Origin: an uncultured Pelagibacteraceae bacterium
Lineage (GTDB): Bacteria; Pseudomonadota; Alphaproteobacteria; Pelagibacterales; Pelagibacteraceae
DNA: 64,000 nucleotides
Direction of reading: 5' to 3'
Assembly (NCBI GenBank): GCA_902604055.1
Contig: CACKXA010000002.1
Location: 1 to 64,000, forward strand
Part shown: piece by piece, positions 1-10,719 of the stretch
Layout of the letters: each line of letters starts with the position of its first letter
How positions within the stretch are numbered: position 1 is the first letter of the stretch
Made by a program: the position numbers and the translations under genes
Notes under the pieces: model-generated
The model's input: only the letters and a program-made list of their open reading frames with translations
Database searches by the model: none
What the model was told of the DNA's origin: nothing

Positions 1-1
1 T

Positions 2-1408
2 TTAAATGATAATGACATGTCAATTGCAAGACCAGTTGGTGCTATGAGCAAGTATCTTGCAAAACTTTTATCTGGCAAATTATATTTCAGTCTTAGAGAA
101 ACAGTTAAGATGGTTATTTCTGCTTTTTCAAAAAGATTTAGTCAAAAAGCTGGTAAAGCAGAAGATTTATTAAGAGGGATAGTTACTGGAGGAACTTTGT
201 TTAGTGAATTAGGTTTTTATTATATTGGTCCAGTAGACGGACATGATGTTGATAATTTAGTACAAATATTTGAAAACGTGAAAAATTCAAATCATGAAGG
301 CCCAATATTAATCCATGTTAGAACTCAAAAAGGAAAAGGTTATAAACCAGCAGAGGAGTCAGGTGATAAATATCATGGGGTTTCTAAATTTAATGTAGCA
401 ACTGGAGAACAGGTAAAATCACAATCTAATGTGCCCTCTTATACAAAAGTTTTCGCTGAAACATTGATTAAGCACGCAGAGCAAGATACTAAAATTATTG
501 GAATTACTGGAGCAATGCCTTCCGGAACAGGTTTAAATTTATTTGAAAAAAAATTTCCTGATCGAACATTTGACGTCGGCATAGCTGAACAGCATGCTGT
601 TACTTTTGCAGCTGGTCTCGCAACCGAAGGATATAAACCTTATGCTGCTATTTACTCTACTTTTCTTCAAAGGGCTTACGATCAAGTTGTTCACGATGTT
701 GCCATTCAATCATTACCTGTAAGGTTTGCTATAGATAGAGCAGGACTTGTTGGAGCTGATGGGCCAACACATGCTGGCTCATTTGATATTACTTACTTAT
801 CTACTTTACCTAATTTTGTCGTTATGGCTGCAAGCGACGAGTCAGAATTAGTTAAAATGATTAATACTTCAGTTCACATAAATGATCGACCTTCTGCATT
901 TAGATATCCTCGAGGCAATGGAGTAGGAGTTAAAATGCCATCGATTAATGAGCTTCTAGAAATTGGAAAAGGCAGAATTATTAAAGAAGGGAAAAAAGTT
1001 GCAATTCTAAATTTTGGAACAAGGTTAGAAGAATGTAAAAAAGCTTCAGAGATACTATCTAAAAAAGGTGTAGAAATTACAATTATTGATGCAAGATTTG
1101 CGAAACCTTTAGATGAAAAATTAATCATGGAAGCAGCAAATAACCATGAAGTTTTAGTTTCAATCGAAGAAGGTTCAGTTGGTGGATTTGGATCTCATGT
1201 AATGCAATTTTTATCTGATAGAGGGGTATTTGATAGAGGATTAAAATTTAGATCAATGATATTACCAGATTTATTTATTGACCAAGATACTCCAGAAAAA
1301 ATGTATAAAAAAGCTGGGCTCGATAGTTTATCAATCGCTAATAAAGTAGAGGAAACTTTAAATTCTAATATTATTTTAGCTAAGAATAAAAGCAAGATTT
1401 CAAATTAA
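2..1408 (+). CDS. dxs: 1-deoxy-D-xylulose-5-phosphate synthase, 5' end outside the window
   Basis: Thiamine-diphosphate enzyme that joins pyruvate and glyceraldehyde 3-phosphate into DXP, the entry to MEP isoprenoid synthesis and a precursor of pyridoxal phosphate. The reading frame is open from base 2, where it reads LNDNDMSI, a conserved internal stretch of DXS, so the N-terminal part with the ThDP diphosphate site is missing only because the window starts here. The central transketolase-like domain shows the [10 protein letters not shown] motif with the catalytic Glu and [12 protein letters not shown], followed by the C-terminal transketolase domain. An internal ATG at 17 is not the start. 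The stop overlaps that of convergent aroC by 4 bp. Confidence 0.96.
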   Translation, partial: LNDNDMSIARPVGAMSKYLAKLLSGKLYFSLRETVKMVISAFSKRFSQKAGKAEDLLRGIVTGGTLFSELGFYYIGPVDGHDVDNLVQIFENVKNSNHEGPILIHVRTQKGKGYKPAEESGDKYHGVSKFNVATGEQVKSQSNVPSYTKVFAETLIKHAEQDTKIIGITGAMPSGTGLNLFEKKFPDRTFDVGIAEQHAVTFAAGLATEGYKPYAAIYSTFLQRAYDQVVHDVAIQSLPVRFAIDRAGLVGADGPTHAGSFDITYLSTLPNFVVMAASDESELVKMINTSVHINDRPSAFRYPRGNGVGVKMPSINELLEIGKGRIIKEGKKVAILNFGTRLEECKKASEILSKKGVEITIIDARFAKPLDEKLIMEAANNHEVLVSIEEGSVGGFGSHVMQFLSDRGVFDRGLKFRSMILPDLFIDQDTPEKMYKKAGLDSLSIANKVEETLNSNIILAKNKSKISN

Positions 1409-2487
1409 GAACATTGAGCTCGATGCATTAAAAGATGATCGAGTATTACACAGCTTATCATTGCTTCACCTATAGGCACTGCCCTAATGCCTACGCATGG
1501 GTCGTGTCTTCCTTTAACAGAAATTTTTGTATTTTTACCTTTTTTATCTATTGTTTTTCGACTATTTAAAATTGAAGAAGTTGGTTTTACTGCAAAAGAA
1601 GCTATAATATCTTGACCAGAAGAAATTCCACCTAAAATTCCTCCAGCGTGATTTGTTTTAAATTTTACTTTTCCTGATTGTTTTATAATTTCATCAGAAT
1701 TTTCTTCTCCACTTAAAAAGGCAGCATTCATTCCAGATCCAATATTAACCCCTTTAACAGCATTTATACTCATTAGCCCTGCAGCAATATCGGTATCTAA
1801 CTTAGAATATACGGGTGCACCTAAGCCAATTGGAATACCAGATGCCCTTAACTCAATTATAGCTCCACATGAAGAACCAGATTTTCTTACAGCTAAAAGA
1901 TATTTTTCCCACAACTTTACAGATTTTTTATCAGGACAGAAAAAAGGATTTTTTCGTATTTCCGAGTTATTCCAATTTTGTTTATCACATGACATAAGCC
2001 CCAATTGAGTTACCGCTCCAATTATATTAAATTTTTTACCAATTATTTTTTTTAAAACTATTTTAGCAACAGCACCAGCTGCTACTCTACAAGCAGTTTC
2101 TCTTGCTGATTGCCTTCCCCCACCTCTAAAGTCTCTGATTCCATATTTTTTAAAATAAGTGAAATCAGCATGACCAGGTCTAAATTTATTTTTGATGGAT
2201 TCATAATCTCTAGATTTTTTATCTTCATTATGGATTATAATGGAGATAGGGGTTCCAGTTGTTTTCCCTTGAAATACCCCTGAGAGAATAATTGCCTTAT
2301 CCGACTCTTTTCTTTGAGTAGTAAATTTAGATTGGCCAGGTCTACGTCTATCCATATCTTTTTGAATATCCTTCTCAGATATAGGAATATTTGGTGGACA
2401 ACCATCAATTACACAGCCAATAGCAGGCCCATGAGATTCACCCCATGTAGTAAATCTAAATATTTTTCCAAAAGTATTAAAAGACAT
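1405..2487 (-). CDS. aroC: Chorismate synthase
   Basis: Last step of the shikimate pathway: 1,4-elimination of phosphate from EPSP to give chorismate, using reduced FMN. 360 residues, the usual length. Residues 14-20 carry the signature TWGESHG with the catalytic His at 19. The DRRRPGQS substrate-binding stretch follows at about 46-53, [11 protein letters not shown] lies further in, and [13 protein letters not shown] is near the C-terminus. It is convergent with dxs (4-bp overlap) and divergent from pdxH across only 34 bp, which must hold both promoters. Confidence 0.97.
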   Translation of the reverse strand: MSFNTFGKIFRFTTWGESHGPAIGCVIDGCPPNIPISEKDIQKDMDRRRPGQSKFTTQRKESDKAIILSGVFQGKTTGTPISIIIHNEDKKSRDYESIKNKFRPGHADFTYFKKYGIRDFRGGGRQSARETACRVAAGAVAKIVLKKIIGKKFNIIGAVTQLGLMSCDKQNWNNSEIRKNPFFCPDKKSVKLWEKYLLAVRKSGSSCGAIIELRASGIPIGLGAPVYSKLDTDIAAGLMSINAVKGVNIGSGMNAAFLSGEENSDEIIKQSGKVKFKTNHAGGILGGISSGQDIIASFAVKPTSSILNSRKTIDKKGKNTKISVKGRHDPCVGIRAVPIGEAMISCVILDHLLMHRAQCS

Positions 2488-2521
2488 AGTTATTTAATGT
2501 ATAAATTATTTTATAGAATAT

Positions 2522-3154
2522 ATGAATCAAAAAAATGGCAAAAATTCACTAGGAATAGATAGTTGCTTTGAAGAGTTGGCAAATCCTATTGATTTGTTTA
2601 AAAAATGGTTTTCTGAAGCTGATAAAAAGGAAATAAATGATCCAAATGCGGTTGCAGTAGCTACATCTGATAAAGACAACCAGCCCAATGTTAGAATGGT
2701 TTTGCTCAAGGGTTTGAGTGATAAAGGTTTTATTTTTTATACAAATTTTAATAGCAAGAAAGGCAGTGAATTAAAAAGTAATCAGAAAGCTTCAATGTGC
2801 TTTCATTGGAAAAGCTTAAGAAGACAGGTAAGAATATTAGGAAAAGTTGAAGAAGTAACATCTAAAGAAGCAGATGATTATTATAACTCAAGACCCTATA
2901 AAAACAGAATAGGCGCATGGGCTTCATCCCAATCCCAAGTATTGGATAAAAGAGAAACATTTTTGGAAAAGATAAAAGAATTTGAAAAAAAGTATCCAGA
3001 TCAAAATTCTGTTCCTAGACCACCTCATTGGTCAGGATGGAGATTACTGCCTAAAGAAATTGAATTTTGGGTAGACGGAGATGGTAGAATTCATGAAAGG
3101 TTGATTTATAAAAAATCTAAAGATAAATGGAGCAAAGAACTTCTTTATCCTTAA
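2522..3154 (+). CDS. pdxH: Pyridoxine/pyridoxamine 5'-phosphate oxidase
   Basis: FMN-dependent oxidation of PNP or PMP to pyridoxal 5'-phosphate, the last step of PLP formation and salvage. 210 residues, normal length. Family landmarks are PNAVAVATSDKDNQPNVRMVLLKG (FMN fold), FYTNFNSKKG, the RPYKNRIGAWASSQSQVL segment and the C-terminal WSGWRLLPKEIEFW substrate-site motif. A second PLP-pathway gene, pdxA, lies in this window at 56007-56975. The stop is shared with the convergent prenyl synthase gene through a TTAA overlap. The upstream gap is 34 bp with AT-rich -10-like sequences and no clear Shine-Dalgarno site. Confidence 0.96.
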   Translation: MNQKNGKNSLGIDSCFEELANPIDLFKKWFSEADKKEINDPNAVAVATSDKDNQPNVRMVLLKGLSDKGFIFYTNFNSKKGSELKSNQKASMCFHWKSLRRQVRILGKVEEVTSKEADDYYNSRPYKNRIGAWASSQSQVLDKRETFLEKIKEFEKKYPDQNSVPRPPHWSGWRLLPKEIEFWVDGDGRIHERLIYKKSKDKWSKELLYP

Positions 3155-4164
3155 AAAGATCTATTTAAACTAAAACTAGTTAAATTTTGCAAAATCTTTT
3201 TTTCTTCATTGTCTGGAAAAATCCCAAGAGAGTCATAAGACACATTAACAAAATACTCAGCTCTTTTTAAACTTGCTTCAATTGCTTTATATTTATTTAT
3301 CAAAGCTAACGTTTCGCTAAAATCATCTTCATTTCTTTTACTTTTTTTTAAAATTTGAGATAAAAAACTTCTTTCCTCTTCGTTACCTTTTTGAAATATT
3401 ATAATTAGTGGAAGAGTTACTTTACCTTCAAAAAAATCTTTACCAATTTCTTTTCCAAAAAATTTGTCTTTTCCGTAATAATCCAGAGCATCATCAGCTA
3501 TTTGGAAAGCAAGACCAAGATTTTTTCCATAAGACTCCAAAGCTTTTTTTTCTTTCTCATTAGCTTTAGCAATACAAGCTCCAGTTTTTGTTGCAGCAGA
3601 AAAAAGTGAAGCAGTCTTTAAATTAATAATATCGATATATGTATCCTCTAGTAGATCTGCTTCGCCTTTATGCTGAAGTTGCAGAACTTCTCCCTGAGCA
3701 ATTTTAGCTGAAGTTGAAGATAATAATTTTAGAATTTCTAAATCTCCATCATCAACCATGATTTCAAAACATCTACTTAAAAGATAGTCTCCGACTAATA
3801 TAGATGATTGATTGCCCCAAATAGAATTTGTGGTTTTAACGCCCCTTCGTAAAGAACTTTCATCAATTACATCATCATGCAATAATGTTGCGGAGTGAAT
3901 AAGCTCAACACAAGCAGCTAAATTGATATCTCGGTCTCCAAGTTCATAACCTGATAATTTAGCAGATCCCAAAGTTAAAAGAGCTCTTAATCTTTTACCT
4001 CCAGATTTAAGATGATGCTCGCTCATTTTTTCAATTAGACTTACGTCGCTTTTTAATTTAAGTTGTATTAAATTCTCCACTTCTTCTAGCTTAGTACCAA
4101 GTAAGTTTTTTAGCTCTAAGTAGGCTGAATTAGCAGATTTTTTTAGAGGTATAACTGATCCCAT
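3151..4164 (-). CDS. ispB: Long-chain trans-polyprenyl diphosphate synthase (octaprenyl type)
   Basis: Builds the polyprenyl tail of ubiquinone by condensing isopentenyl diphosphate units onto an allylic diphosphate. 337 residues. The first Asp-rich motif, HDDVID (D97, D98, D101), is followed by LRRG, and the second is DDALD at 224-228. Both chelate magnesium. GGKRLRALL at about 55-63 is the usual substrate-binding segment. The chain length of the product cannot be read from the sequence; octaprenyl or decaprenyl is inferred from alphaproteobacterial relatives. It lies convergent to pdxH and divergent from an S49 peptidase gene across 148 bp. Confidence 0.9.
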   Translation of the reverse strand: MGSVIPLKKSANSAYLELKNLLGTKLEEVENLIQLKLKSDVSLIEKMSEHHLKSGGKRLRALLTLGSAKLSGYELGDRDINLAACVELIHSATLLHDDVIDESSLRRGVKTTNSIWGNQSSILVGDYLLSRCFEIMVDDGDLEILKLLSSTSAKIAQGEVLQLQHKGEADLLEDTYIDIINLKTASLFSAATKTGACIAKANEKEKKALESYGKNLGLAFQIADDALDYYGKDKFFGKEIGKDFFEGKVTLPLIIIFQKGNEEERSFLSQILKKSKRNEDDFSETLALINKYKAIEASLKRAEYFVNVSYDSLGIFPDNEEKKILQNLTSFSLNRSF

Positions 4165-4200
4165 GTTTCAATTATAATTGATTTTAGTAATAATAAATTT

Positions 4201-4269
4201 TTAAATCCAACCCTGGTGACGCACCCATGATTCAACTAGAAGTAGCGTAATAAAATAATTAAAATTCAA
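4201..4269 (-). CDS. Candidate 22-residue micro-ORF in the leader of the prenyl synthase gene
   Basis: On the minus strand, a TTG start at 4269-4267 opens a 22-codon frame ending in VESWVRHQGWI and a TAA at 4203-4201, 36 bp upstream of the prenyl synthase ATG. The C-terminal half is encoded by a patch clearly richer in G and C than the surrounding gap, which is why it stands out. It could be a conserved microprotein, a leader peptide, or part of an untranslated structured element. I do not recognise the peptide, and no strong ribosome-binding site precedes it. Confidence 0.25.
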   Translation of the reverse strand: MNFNYFITLLLVESWVRHQGWI

Positions 4270-4312
4270 ATTATTACTGTTATAAGATCAATTGTAACAA
4301 TCGTAAAAAATT

Positions 4313-5125
4313 ATGTTTTCTTTTTTCAAAAAAAAAACCGTTGTACCTCACGTTAGGCTAACAGGAATTATTGGTTCTGCAGGTCGATTTAAGCAAGGAA
4401 TGGATCTTGATGGACAAAAAGATATTCTTAAAAAAGCGTTTTCATTAAAGAAAATTAGTCATGTAGCAATTTCGATCAACTCACCTGGCGGATCGCCAGT
4501 GCAGTCTCATTTGATTTATAGCTATATAAGAGGATTAGCAGATAAAAAAAAGATTAAAGTTTTAATTTTTGCTGAAGATGTAGCTGCATCTGGAGGTTAC
4601 TTAATTTCATGTGCAGGAGATGAAATTTATGCAAATTCTAGTTCTATTATTGGGTCTATCGGTGTTATCTCAGCGTCTTTTGGTTTTAAGGATTTAATTA
4701 AAAAAATAGGAGTAGAACGTAGAGTTTATACGGCTGGAAAAAACAAAAGCACGCTCGATCCTTTTGTAGACGAAAAAGAAGAGGATGTAAAAAGACTTAA
4801 AAACATTCAACTTGAGTTACACGATGATTTTATTAAAGTAGTTGAAACAAGCAGAGGATCAAAATTAAAGGATCCTGAAAAAAATAATATTTTCACTGGT
4901 GAATTTTGGACAGGAAAGACCGCATTAAAATTAGGTTTAATAGACGGTATTGGTAATGCGGATCAAGTCTTAAAACAAAAATTTGGTGATAAAGTTGTAA
5001 TTAAAAAATTTGAAAAACAAAAAAGTTTTATTGCAAAAAAACTATCTTCTTCCATTCAAGATCCTGTTGATAGTCTTGCAAATATTATAGAAGAAAAATC
5101 GATGTGGCAAAAATTTGGTTTATAG
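4313..5125 (+). CDS. sohB: S49-family serine peptidase (SohB/SppA-like)
   Basis: Clp-fold serine peptidase of the signal peptide peptidase family, thought to degrade cleaved signal peptides or membrane fragments. 270 residues with a single catalytic domain. SINSPGGSP at 55-62 forms the oxyanion region, the nucleophile is S93 in AASGGY, and the catalytic Lys is probably in AGKNKS (141-146). There is no clear signal peptide or transmembrane segment, unlike full-length SppA, so this is the short form. It abuts glyQ (stop 5125, next ATG 5126) and appears to be the first gene of the sohB-glyQ-glyS-ppdK run. Confidence 0.85.
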   Translation: MFSFFKKKTVVPHVRLTGIIGSAGRFKQGMDLDGQKDILKKAFSLKKISHVAISINSPGGSPVQSHLIYSYIRGLADKKKIKVLIFAEDVAASGGYLISCAGDEIYANSSSIIGSIGVISASFGFKDLIKKIGVERRVYTAGKNKSTLDPFVDEKEEDVKRLKNIQLELHDDFIKVVETSRGSKLKDPEKNNIFTGEFWTGKTALKLGLIDGIGNADQVLKQKFGDKVVIKKFEKQKSFIAKKLSSSIQDPVDSLANIIEEKSMWQKFGL

Positions 5126-5998
5126 ATGCCAACTAAAAAAAAATTAAAATCTTTATCCTTTCAAGAGATTATAATGAATTTGCAAAAATTTTGGGGGAAA
5201 TATGGCTGTATAATCTTACAACCTTATGATTTAGAAGTAGGAGCAGGAACTTTTCACCCGGCAACAACTTTAAGATCTTTAGGACCTAAGCCATGGAAAG
5301 CAGCTTATGTGCAACCCTCAAGAAGACCAACAGATGGAAGGTATGGAGAAAATCCAAATCGATTACAACATTATTATCAGTATCAAGTTATAATTAAACC
5401 TTCGCCTGATAATATTAAGCAAACTTATTTAAAAAGTTTATCTGCAATTGGTATTGATGTAAAAAATCACGACATACGTTTCGTTGAAGATGATTGGGAA
5501 AGTCCAACATTAGGCGCAGCAGGATTAGGCTGGGAAGTTTGGTGTGACGGTATGGAAATAACACAATTTACTTATTTTCAACAGATGACAGGATTAGAAT
5601 GTAAACCTGTCCCAGTTGAAATGACTTATGGTTTAGAAAGATTATGTATGTTTGTTCAAGGAAAAAAAAATGTATTTGATCTTGATTGGAATAATGAAGG
5701 AGTAAAATATAAAGATGTATTTTTTCAAGCAGAAAAAGAATTTTCTGCATACAATTTTGAATTTGCTAATACTGAAACTTTATTAAAGAATTTCGAATTT
5801 ACCGAAAATGAATGTAAATCTTTATTGGATAAAAAACTTTCTTTACCTGCATATGATCAATGCTTAAAAGCAAGTCATATATTTAATTTACTTGACTCCA
5901 GAGGAGTCATTGGTGTTGCAGAAAGAACTGGCTATATAAACAGAATAAGAGAACTTGCAAAAGGGTGTGGAGCACTTTGGTTGAGTACACAAATTTAA
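5126..5998 (+). CDS. glyQ: Glycine-tRNA ligase alpha subunit
   Basis: Catalytic subunit of the bacterial alpha2beta2 glycyl-tRNA synthetase, charging tRNA-Gly in the cytosol. 290 residues. The class II fold is recognisable from [33 protein letters not shown], the [16 protein letters not shown] motif and EMTYGLERL (motif 3). It starts directly at the sohB stop and glyS follows after 6 bp, so the two subunits are translated from one message. Confidence 0.97.
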   Translation: MPTKKKLKSLSFQEIIMNLQKFWGKYGCIILQPYDLEVGAGTFHPATTLRSLGPKPWKAAYVQPSRRPTDGRYGENPNRLQHYYQYQVIIKPSPDNIKQTYLKSLSAIGIDVKNHDIRFVEDDWESPTLGAAGLGWEVWCDGMEITQFTYFQQMTGLECKPVPVEMTYGLERLCMFVQGKKNVFDLDWNNEGVKYKDVFFQAEKEFSAYNFEFANTETLLKNFEFTENECKSLLDKKLSLPAYDQCLKASHIFNLLDSRGVIGVAERTGYINRIRELAKGCGALWLSTQI

Positions 5999-6004
5999 TA
6001 AATT

Positions 6005-8059
6005 ATGTCTGAATTTTTGCTTGAACTTTATAGCGAAGAAATACCACCCCAACTTCAAATTAATGCAAGAACTCAACTTAAACAACAGCTTGAGAAATCT
6101 CTCGAAGAAGTAGGAGTTCAATATAAAGATTGTTTAGAATATTCAAACCCAACCAGATTAAGCATTTACATAACAGGTATCCCTGAGAAAATTAAAATTA
6201 AATCTAAAGAAGTTAAAGGACCAAAGGTTGGAGTTCCAGAAAATATTCTACAGGGTTTTATCAGGTCTCATGATGTTGCTGAAAAAGATCTATTTAAAAA
6301 AGATACAGAAAAAGGTGAATTTTTTTTTATCAAAACTGCAGAAAAAAATATCTTAGTAGAAGATTTATTGATTAGCATTTTACCAAAAGCCATATCCTCA
6401 ATCAGTTGGAAAAAATCTATGAAATGGTCAACAAATGATCTGATGTGGGGAAGACCACTTAGAGCAATATTTGCCATATTTGATGGCAAAAAGTTACCTT
6501 TTAAATATCAGCATTTAGAGTCGACAAATAACATTATTATCGAACAAGATTTGATTACAAAAACTCAAAAGATTAAAAATTTTAAAGAGTATTTTTCAAT
6601 TCTTAAAAAAAATAAAATTTTTGTTGATCAAAATGAAAGACAAAAAATAATATTAAAAAGATTTAATTCAGTTTCAAAATCAAAAAACTACAAAGAGCAA
6701 TATAACCAACGTCTTTTAGAAGAAGTTGTTAATATTGTGGAAGATCCAAATGTATTGTTGGTAAATTTTGATAAGGAGTATTTAAAAATTCCTCAAGAAA
6801 TAATTATTTCTACGCTTGAAAAGCACCAAAGATACTTTCCTATATTTGATAGTCGAGAGAGATTGACAAATTATTTTTTTGTTGTTGCTAATAAGAAAGA
6901 TGAGAAAAAACTTATTACAGAGGGCAACAAAAGAGTTGTTGATGCAAGACTTTCTGATGCTAAATTCTTTTGGGAGAAGGATAGATCTAAGAATCTTATA
7001 AAACAAATAGCTAATCTCAAAACAATTATTTTCTATGAAAAAATTGGAACCATTTATGATAAAACCCAGAGAATCAAAAGCTTAGCAGGCTTACTCTCTG
7101 ATGAATTAAATATAAATAAAGAAAAAGTTCAGGTTGCTGCATCTATTTCAAAATCAGATTTATGCTCAGATTTAGTAGGAGAGTATCCGGAATTACAAGG
7201 TATGATGGGAAAATATTTTGCACTTGCTCAAGGTTTTGAAGAAGATGTTGCAAATTCTATAAGTGAACATTATCTTCCCATAGGTTTAACTTCGGAAATA
7301 CCAAAGAAACCTTTTAGTTATTCTATTTCTATCGTAGATAAAATAGATAGTTTAGTAGGTTTTTTTCTCATTAATGAAAAACCAACCAGTTCAAAAGATC
7401 CTTTTGCTCTTAGGCGAGCAGCAATTGGTTTGCTAAGAATTATTATTGAAAATAAATTATCAATTAAAGTAAGAGATCTTATTATCTACGCAATAAAACT
7501 TTATGAGGAACAAGGAGTTATAATAAAAAACGAAAATACAGAAATGGAAGTGCTTAATTTTCTAAAAGAGAGAATGAGAAATATTTTAAAATCAAAAAAT
7601 ATAAAAATTGATATTATTGAAGCTTCAATCAGCTCTCATACTGGTGATAATTTCTTAGATCTTTATAAAAAGAATCTTTTGATGAACAAATATATTAATA
7701 AAGATATAGGAATAAATGCCATCAGTTCTTACAAAAGAGCTTCTAATATTACTGATAAGGCGGAGAAAGGAATCATCGGTAGGCCAGACGCAGTTCTTTT
7801 TAGAACAGAGGAAGAAAAAATACTATTTGAGAAGATTAATGAAATACGAAAAGCTTTTACGGTAAAAGAAAGCAATAAAGATTATGAAAATTTATTAATT
7901 AGGCTATCAGAAACAAAACAATTTACAGATAATTTTTTTGACAATGTGGTTGTAAATGATGAGAATCAAGATATTAAGAATAATAGATTAGAATTATTAA
8001 AAATGTTTTGTAATACATTTAATAACTTTATTAATTTTTCTAAACTAGAAGGTATTTAA
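6005..8059 (+). CDS. glyS: Glycine-tRNA ligase beta subunit
   Basis: Partner of GlyQ that binds tRNA-Gly and stabilises the tetramer. 684 residues, typical length. The N-terminus LLELYSEEIPPQLQ, the central LVGEYPELQGMMGKYFA and the DPFALRRAAIGLLRI stretch are diagnostic, and the C-terminal part is an anticodon-binding-type helical domain. It runs 1 bp into ppdK (TAATG), so synthesis of the two is probably translationally coupled. Confidence 0.97.
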   Translation: MSEFLLELYSEEIPPQLQINARTQLKQQLEKSLEEVGVQYKDCLEYSNPTRLSIYITGIPEKIKIKSKEVKGPKVGVPENILQGFIRSHDVAEKDLFKKDTEKGEFFFIKTAEKNILVEDLLISILPKAISSISWKKSMKWSTNDLMWGRPLRAIFAIFDGKKLPFKYQHLESTNNIIIEQDLITKTQKIKNFKEYFSILKKNKIFVDQNERQKIILKRFNSVSKSKNYKEQYNQRLLEEVVNIVEDPNVLLVNFDKEYLKIPQEIIISTLEKHQRYFPIFDSRERLTNYFFVVANKKDEKKLITEGNKRVVDARLSDAKFFWEKDRSKNLIKQIANLKTIIFYEKIGTIYDKTQRIKSLAGLLSDELNINKEKVQVAASISKSDLCSDLVGEYPELQGMMGKYFALAQGFEEDVANSISEHYLPIGLTSEIPKKPFSYSISIVDKIDSLVGFFLINEKPTSSKDPFALRRAAIGLLRIIIENKLSIKVRDLIIYAIKLYEEQGVIIKNENTEMEVLNFLKERMRNILKSKNIKIDIIEASISSHTGDNFLDLYKKNLLMNKYINKDIGINAISSYKRASNITDKAEKGIIGRPDAVLFRTEEEKILFEKINEIRKAFTVKESNKDYENLLIRLSETKQFTDNFFDNVVVNDENQDIKNNRLELLKMFCNTFNNFINFSKLEGI

Positions 8060-10719
8060 TGGCAAAGGTAATTTTTAGTTTTGATGATAAATCAGCGAAA
8101 AAACTAAAAAATAAAAAATATATATTAGGCGGCAAGGGAGCAAACCTTGGCGAAATGGGCAGATTAGGCTTACCTGTCCCCCCAGGTTTTACTATATCTA
8201 CTTATGTATGTGATATTTTTTACAAAAATAAAAAAAAATTACCTAATAAAATAATTAAAAATATTGAAGCAGAATTAAAGCAAATTGAAAAAAAAACTAA
8301 AAAGAAATTTGGTGATTTAAAAAATCCATTACTTGTTTCAGTAAGATCTGGGGCACGAGTTTCAATGCCAGGTATGATGGACACAATATTAAATCTTGGT
8401 CTTAATGATAAAACAGTAGAAGCTTTAAGTAAAAAAACATCAAATGGCCGATTTGCGAAAGATAGCTATAGAAGATTTATTCAAATGTATAGCAATGTCG
8501 TTCTAGGTATTGAGGGGCATTTGTTTGAAGAATTAATTGATAATTATAAACTTACCAAAGGAGTTCTGTTAGATACAGATCTTGATGAAAGTGATTGGGA
8601 TGGATTAATTAAAAATTTTAAAGAACTTGTGAAAAAAGAAAAAAAAATTAATTTTCCTCAAGATGTTAAACAGCAACTTTATGGAGCTATAAACGCAGTA
8701 TTTTTATCTTGGGAAAGCCAAAGAGCTAAGACTTATAGAAAATTAAATCAAATCCCAGATCATTGGGGAACAGCAGTAAACGTTCAAGCTATGGTTTTTG
8801 GAAACATGGGAAAAGATTGTTCTACCGGAGTAGCTTTTACTCGAAACCCTTCAACAGGAGAAAAATTATTCTTCGGTGAATTTTTAATTAATGCTCAAGG
8901 TGAAGATGTAGTTGCTGGAACAAGAACACCTCAATACATTACAAAAAAAGCTAAACTAGACTCGGGCTCAAAAGAACTTTCAATGGAAGAAGTTATGCCT
9001 CAAGTTTACCAACAACTTGCAAAAGTCTTTGTTAAACTAGAAAAACATTATCGAGACATGCAAGATATTGAGTTCACTGTTGAAAATAAAAAATTATGGA
9101 TGCTACAGACAAGATCTGGAAAAAGAACAGCAAAAGCAGCAATTAAAATTGCAGTAGATATGGTTAAAGAAAAGCTTATTTCAAAAAAAGAAGCAATATT
9201 AAGAATTGATCCAAACACACTTGATACCTTATTGCATCCAACTTTAGATGAGAAAGTTGAAAAAGAAATTATTGCTTCTGGTTTACCTGCATCACCAGGA
9301 GCCGCAAGTGGAAAAGTTGTTTTCACTGCGGACGAAGCTGAAAGGCTAAATGGAATGATGCAAGATACAATATTGGTCAGACTAGAAACTTCTCCAGAGG
9401 ATATTCACGGTATGCATGCCGCAAAAGGAATTTTAACAGCGCGAGGCGGAATGACAAGCCACGCGGCTGTAGTTGCAAGAGGCATGGGCAGGCCTTGCGT
9501 ATCTGGTTCAAGTGAAATTACAATTGATTATGAAACAAAACAATTTAAAGCAGGCAATGAAATTATAAAAGAGGGCGATGTTATAACTATCGATGGAGGA
9601 AGTGGAAAGGTTATGAAAGGTTTAGTTCCAACGGTTCAACCTGAAATATCAGGATACTTTTCTACAATTATGAAATGGGCCGATGAATTTAGAAAATTAA
9701 GAGTTAGAACCAATGCAGAGACAGAAGTAGATAGCAAAATAGCAAGAGAATTTGGTGCTGAAGGTATTGGCCTTTGTAGAACAGAACACATGTTTTTTGA
9801 TGAAGAAAGAATTTTGTCAGTAAGACAAATGATTTTATCTAGATCCTTAGAAGATAGAAATCATGCGCTGTTAAAGCTTTTACCTCATCAAAAAAATGAT
9901 TTTAAAAAAATATTTAAAGTTATGTCTGGTTTGCCCGTGACAGTAAGATTGCTAGATCCTCCTTTGCATGAGTTTTTACCCAAAGCGGAAAAAGATATAG
10001 AAGAAGTTGCAAGATCTTTAAATTTATCATCTAAAGAAATTAAAGATAGAATTGCAGAACTTCATGAAGAAAATCCAATGTTAGGACATAGAGGATGTAG
10101 ACTTGGAATTTCATTTCCAGAAATTTATGAGATGCAATGCGAAGCTATTTTTGAAGCATTAATTGAGCTAAAAAAAGAAAAAACAAAAGCAGCGTTTGTT
10201 GAAATAATGATACCATTAGTATCAACAGATACAGAATTAAAAATTTTAAGAGCTTTAGTAAAAAGAATAGCTAAAAAAATTGAAGTAAAAAATAAAACTA
10301 AATTAGACTATACAGTTGGAACAATGATTGAGTTACCAAGAGCAGCTTTACAAGCTAAATCAATTTCAAAACATGCAGATTTCTTTAGTTTTGGAACTAA
10401 TGATTTAACACAAACTACGTTAGGTATTAGTCGTGATGACTCTGGTAAATTTTTAAATGATTATATCGATAATAAAATTTTTGAAGTTGATCCATTTGTG
10501 AGCATCGATCAAAGTGGAGTAGGTGAGCTTGTTGAACTAGCTTCTTTCAGGGGAAGAAAAGTTAATAAAAAACTTAAACTAGGAATTTGTGGTGAACATG
10601 GTGGAGACCCAAAGAGTATTGAGTTTTGTTCTAGAACAGGTTTACATTATGTTTCTTGTTCACCGTTCAGAGTTCCTGTTGCAAGATTAGCTGCCGCTCA
10701 AGCTGAATTAAGAAGATAA
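8059..10719 (+). CDS. ppdK: Pyruvate, phosphate dikinase
   Basis: Reversibly converts pyruvate, ATP and phosphate into PEP, AMP and diphosphate, allowing gluconeogenesis or diphosphate-linked glycolysis. 886 residues, full length. Order: N-terminal ATP-grasp domain (GGKGANLGEMGRLGLPVPPG; SVRSGARVSMPGMMDT), central phosphohistidine domain (GGMTSHAAVVARGMG, H468 the phosphate carrier), then the C-terminal PEP/pyruvate barrel (GLCRTEHMF; FGTNDLTQTT; LGICGEHGGDPKS with catalytic C844). It is coupled to glyS by a 1-bp overlap, and its end overlaps convergent nadC by 12 bp. No adjacent PPDK regulatory-protein gene is present. Confidence 0.98.
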   Translation: MAKVIFSFDDKSAKKLKNKKYILGGKGANLGEMGRLGLPVPPGFTISTYVCDIFYKNKKKLPNKIIKNIEAELKQIEKKTKKKFGDLKNPLLVSVRSGARVSMPGMMDTILNLGLNDKTVEALSKKTSNGRFAKDSYRRFIQMYSNVVLGIEGHLFEELIDNYKLTKGVLLDTDLDESDWDGLIKNFKELVKKEKKINFPQDVKQQLYGAINAVFLSWESQRAKTYRKLNQIPDHWGTAVNVQAMVFGNMGKDCSTGVAFTRNPSTGEKLFFGEFLINAQGEDVVAGTRTPQYITKKAKLDSGSKELSMEEVMPQVYQQLAKVFVKLEKHYRDMQDIEFTVENKKLWMLQTRSGKRTAKAAIKIAVDMVKEKLISKKEAILRIDPNTLDTLLHPTLDEKVEKEIIASGLPASPGAASGKVVFTADEAERLNGMMQDTILVRLETSPEDIHGMHAAKGILTARGGMTSHAAVVARGMGRPCVSGSSEITIDYETKQFKAGNEIIKEGDVITIDGGSGKVMKGLVPTVQPEISGYFSTIMKWADEFRKLRVRTNAETEVDSKIAREFGAEGIGLCRTEHMFFDEERILSVRQMILSRSLEDRNHALLKLLPHQKNDFKKIFKVMSGLPVTVRLLDPPLHEFLPKAEKDIEEVARSLNLSSKEIKDRIAELHEENPMLGHRGCRLGISFPEIYEMQCEAIFEALIELKKEKTKAAFVEIMIPLVSTDTELKILRALVKRIAKKIEVKNKTKLDYTVGTMIELPRAALQAKSISKHADFFSFGTNDLTQTTLGISRDDSGKFLNDYIDNKIFEVDPFVSIDQSGVGELVELASFRGRKVNKKLKLGICGEHGGDPKSIEFCSRTGLHYVSCSPFRVPVARLAAAQAELRR

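Noticed and set aside
5126..8059. Glycine riboswitch before glyQ-glyS
   Set aside because: glyQ begins directly at the preceding stop codon, leaving no room for a leader; no riboswitch-like structure was seen.
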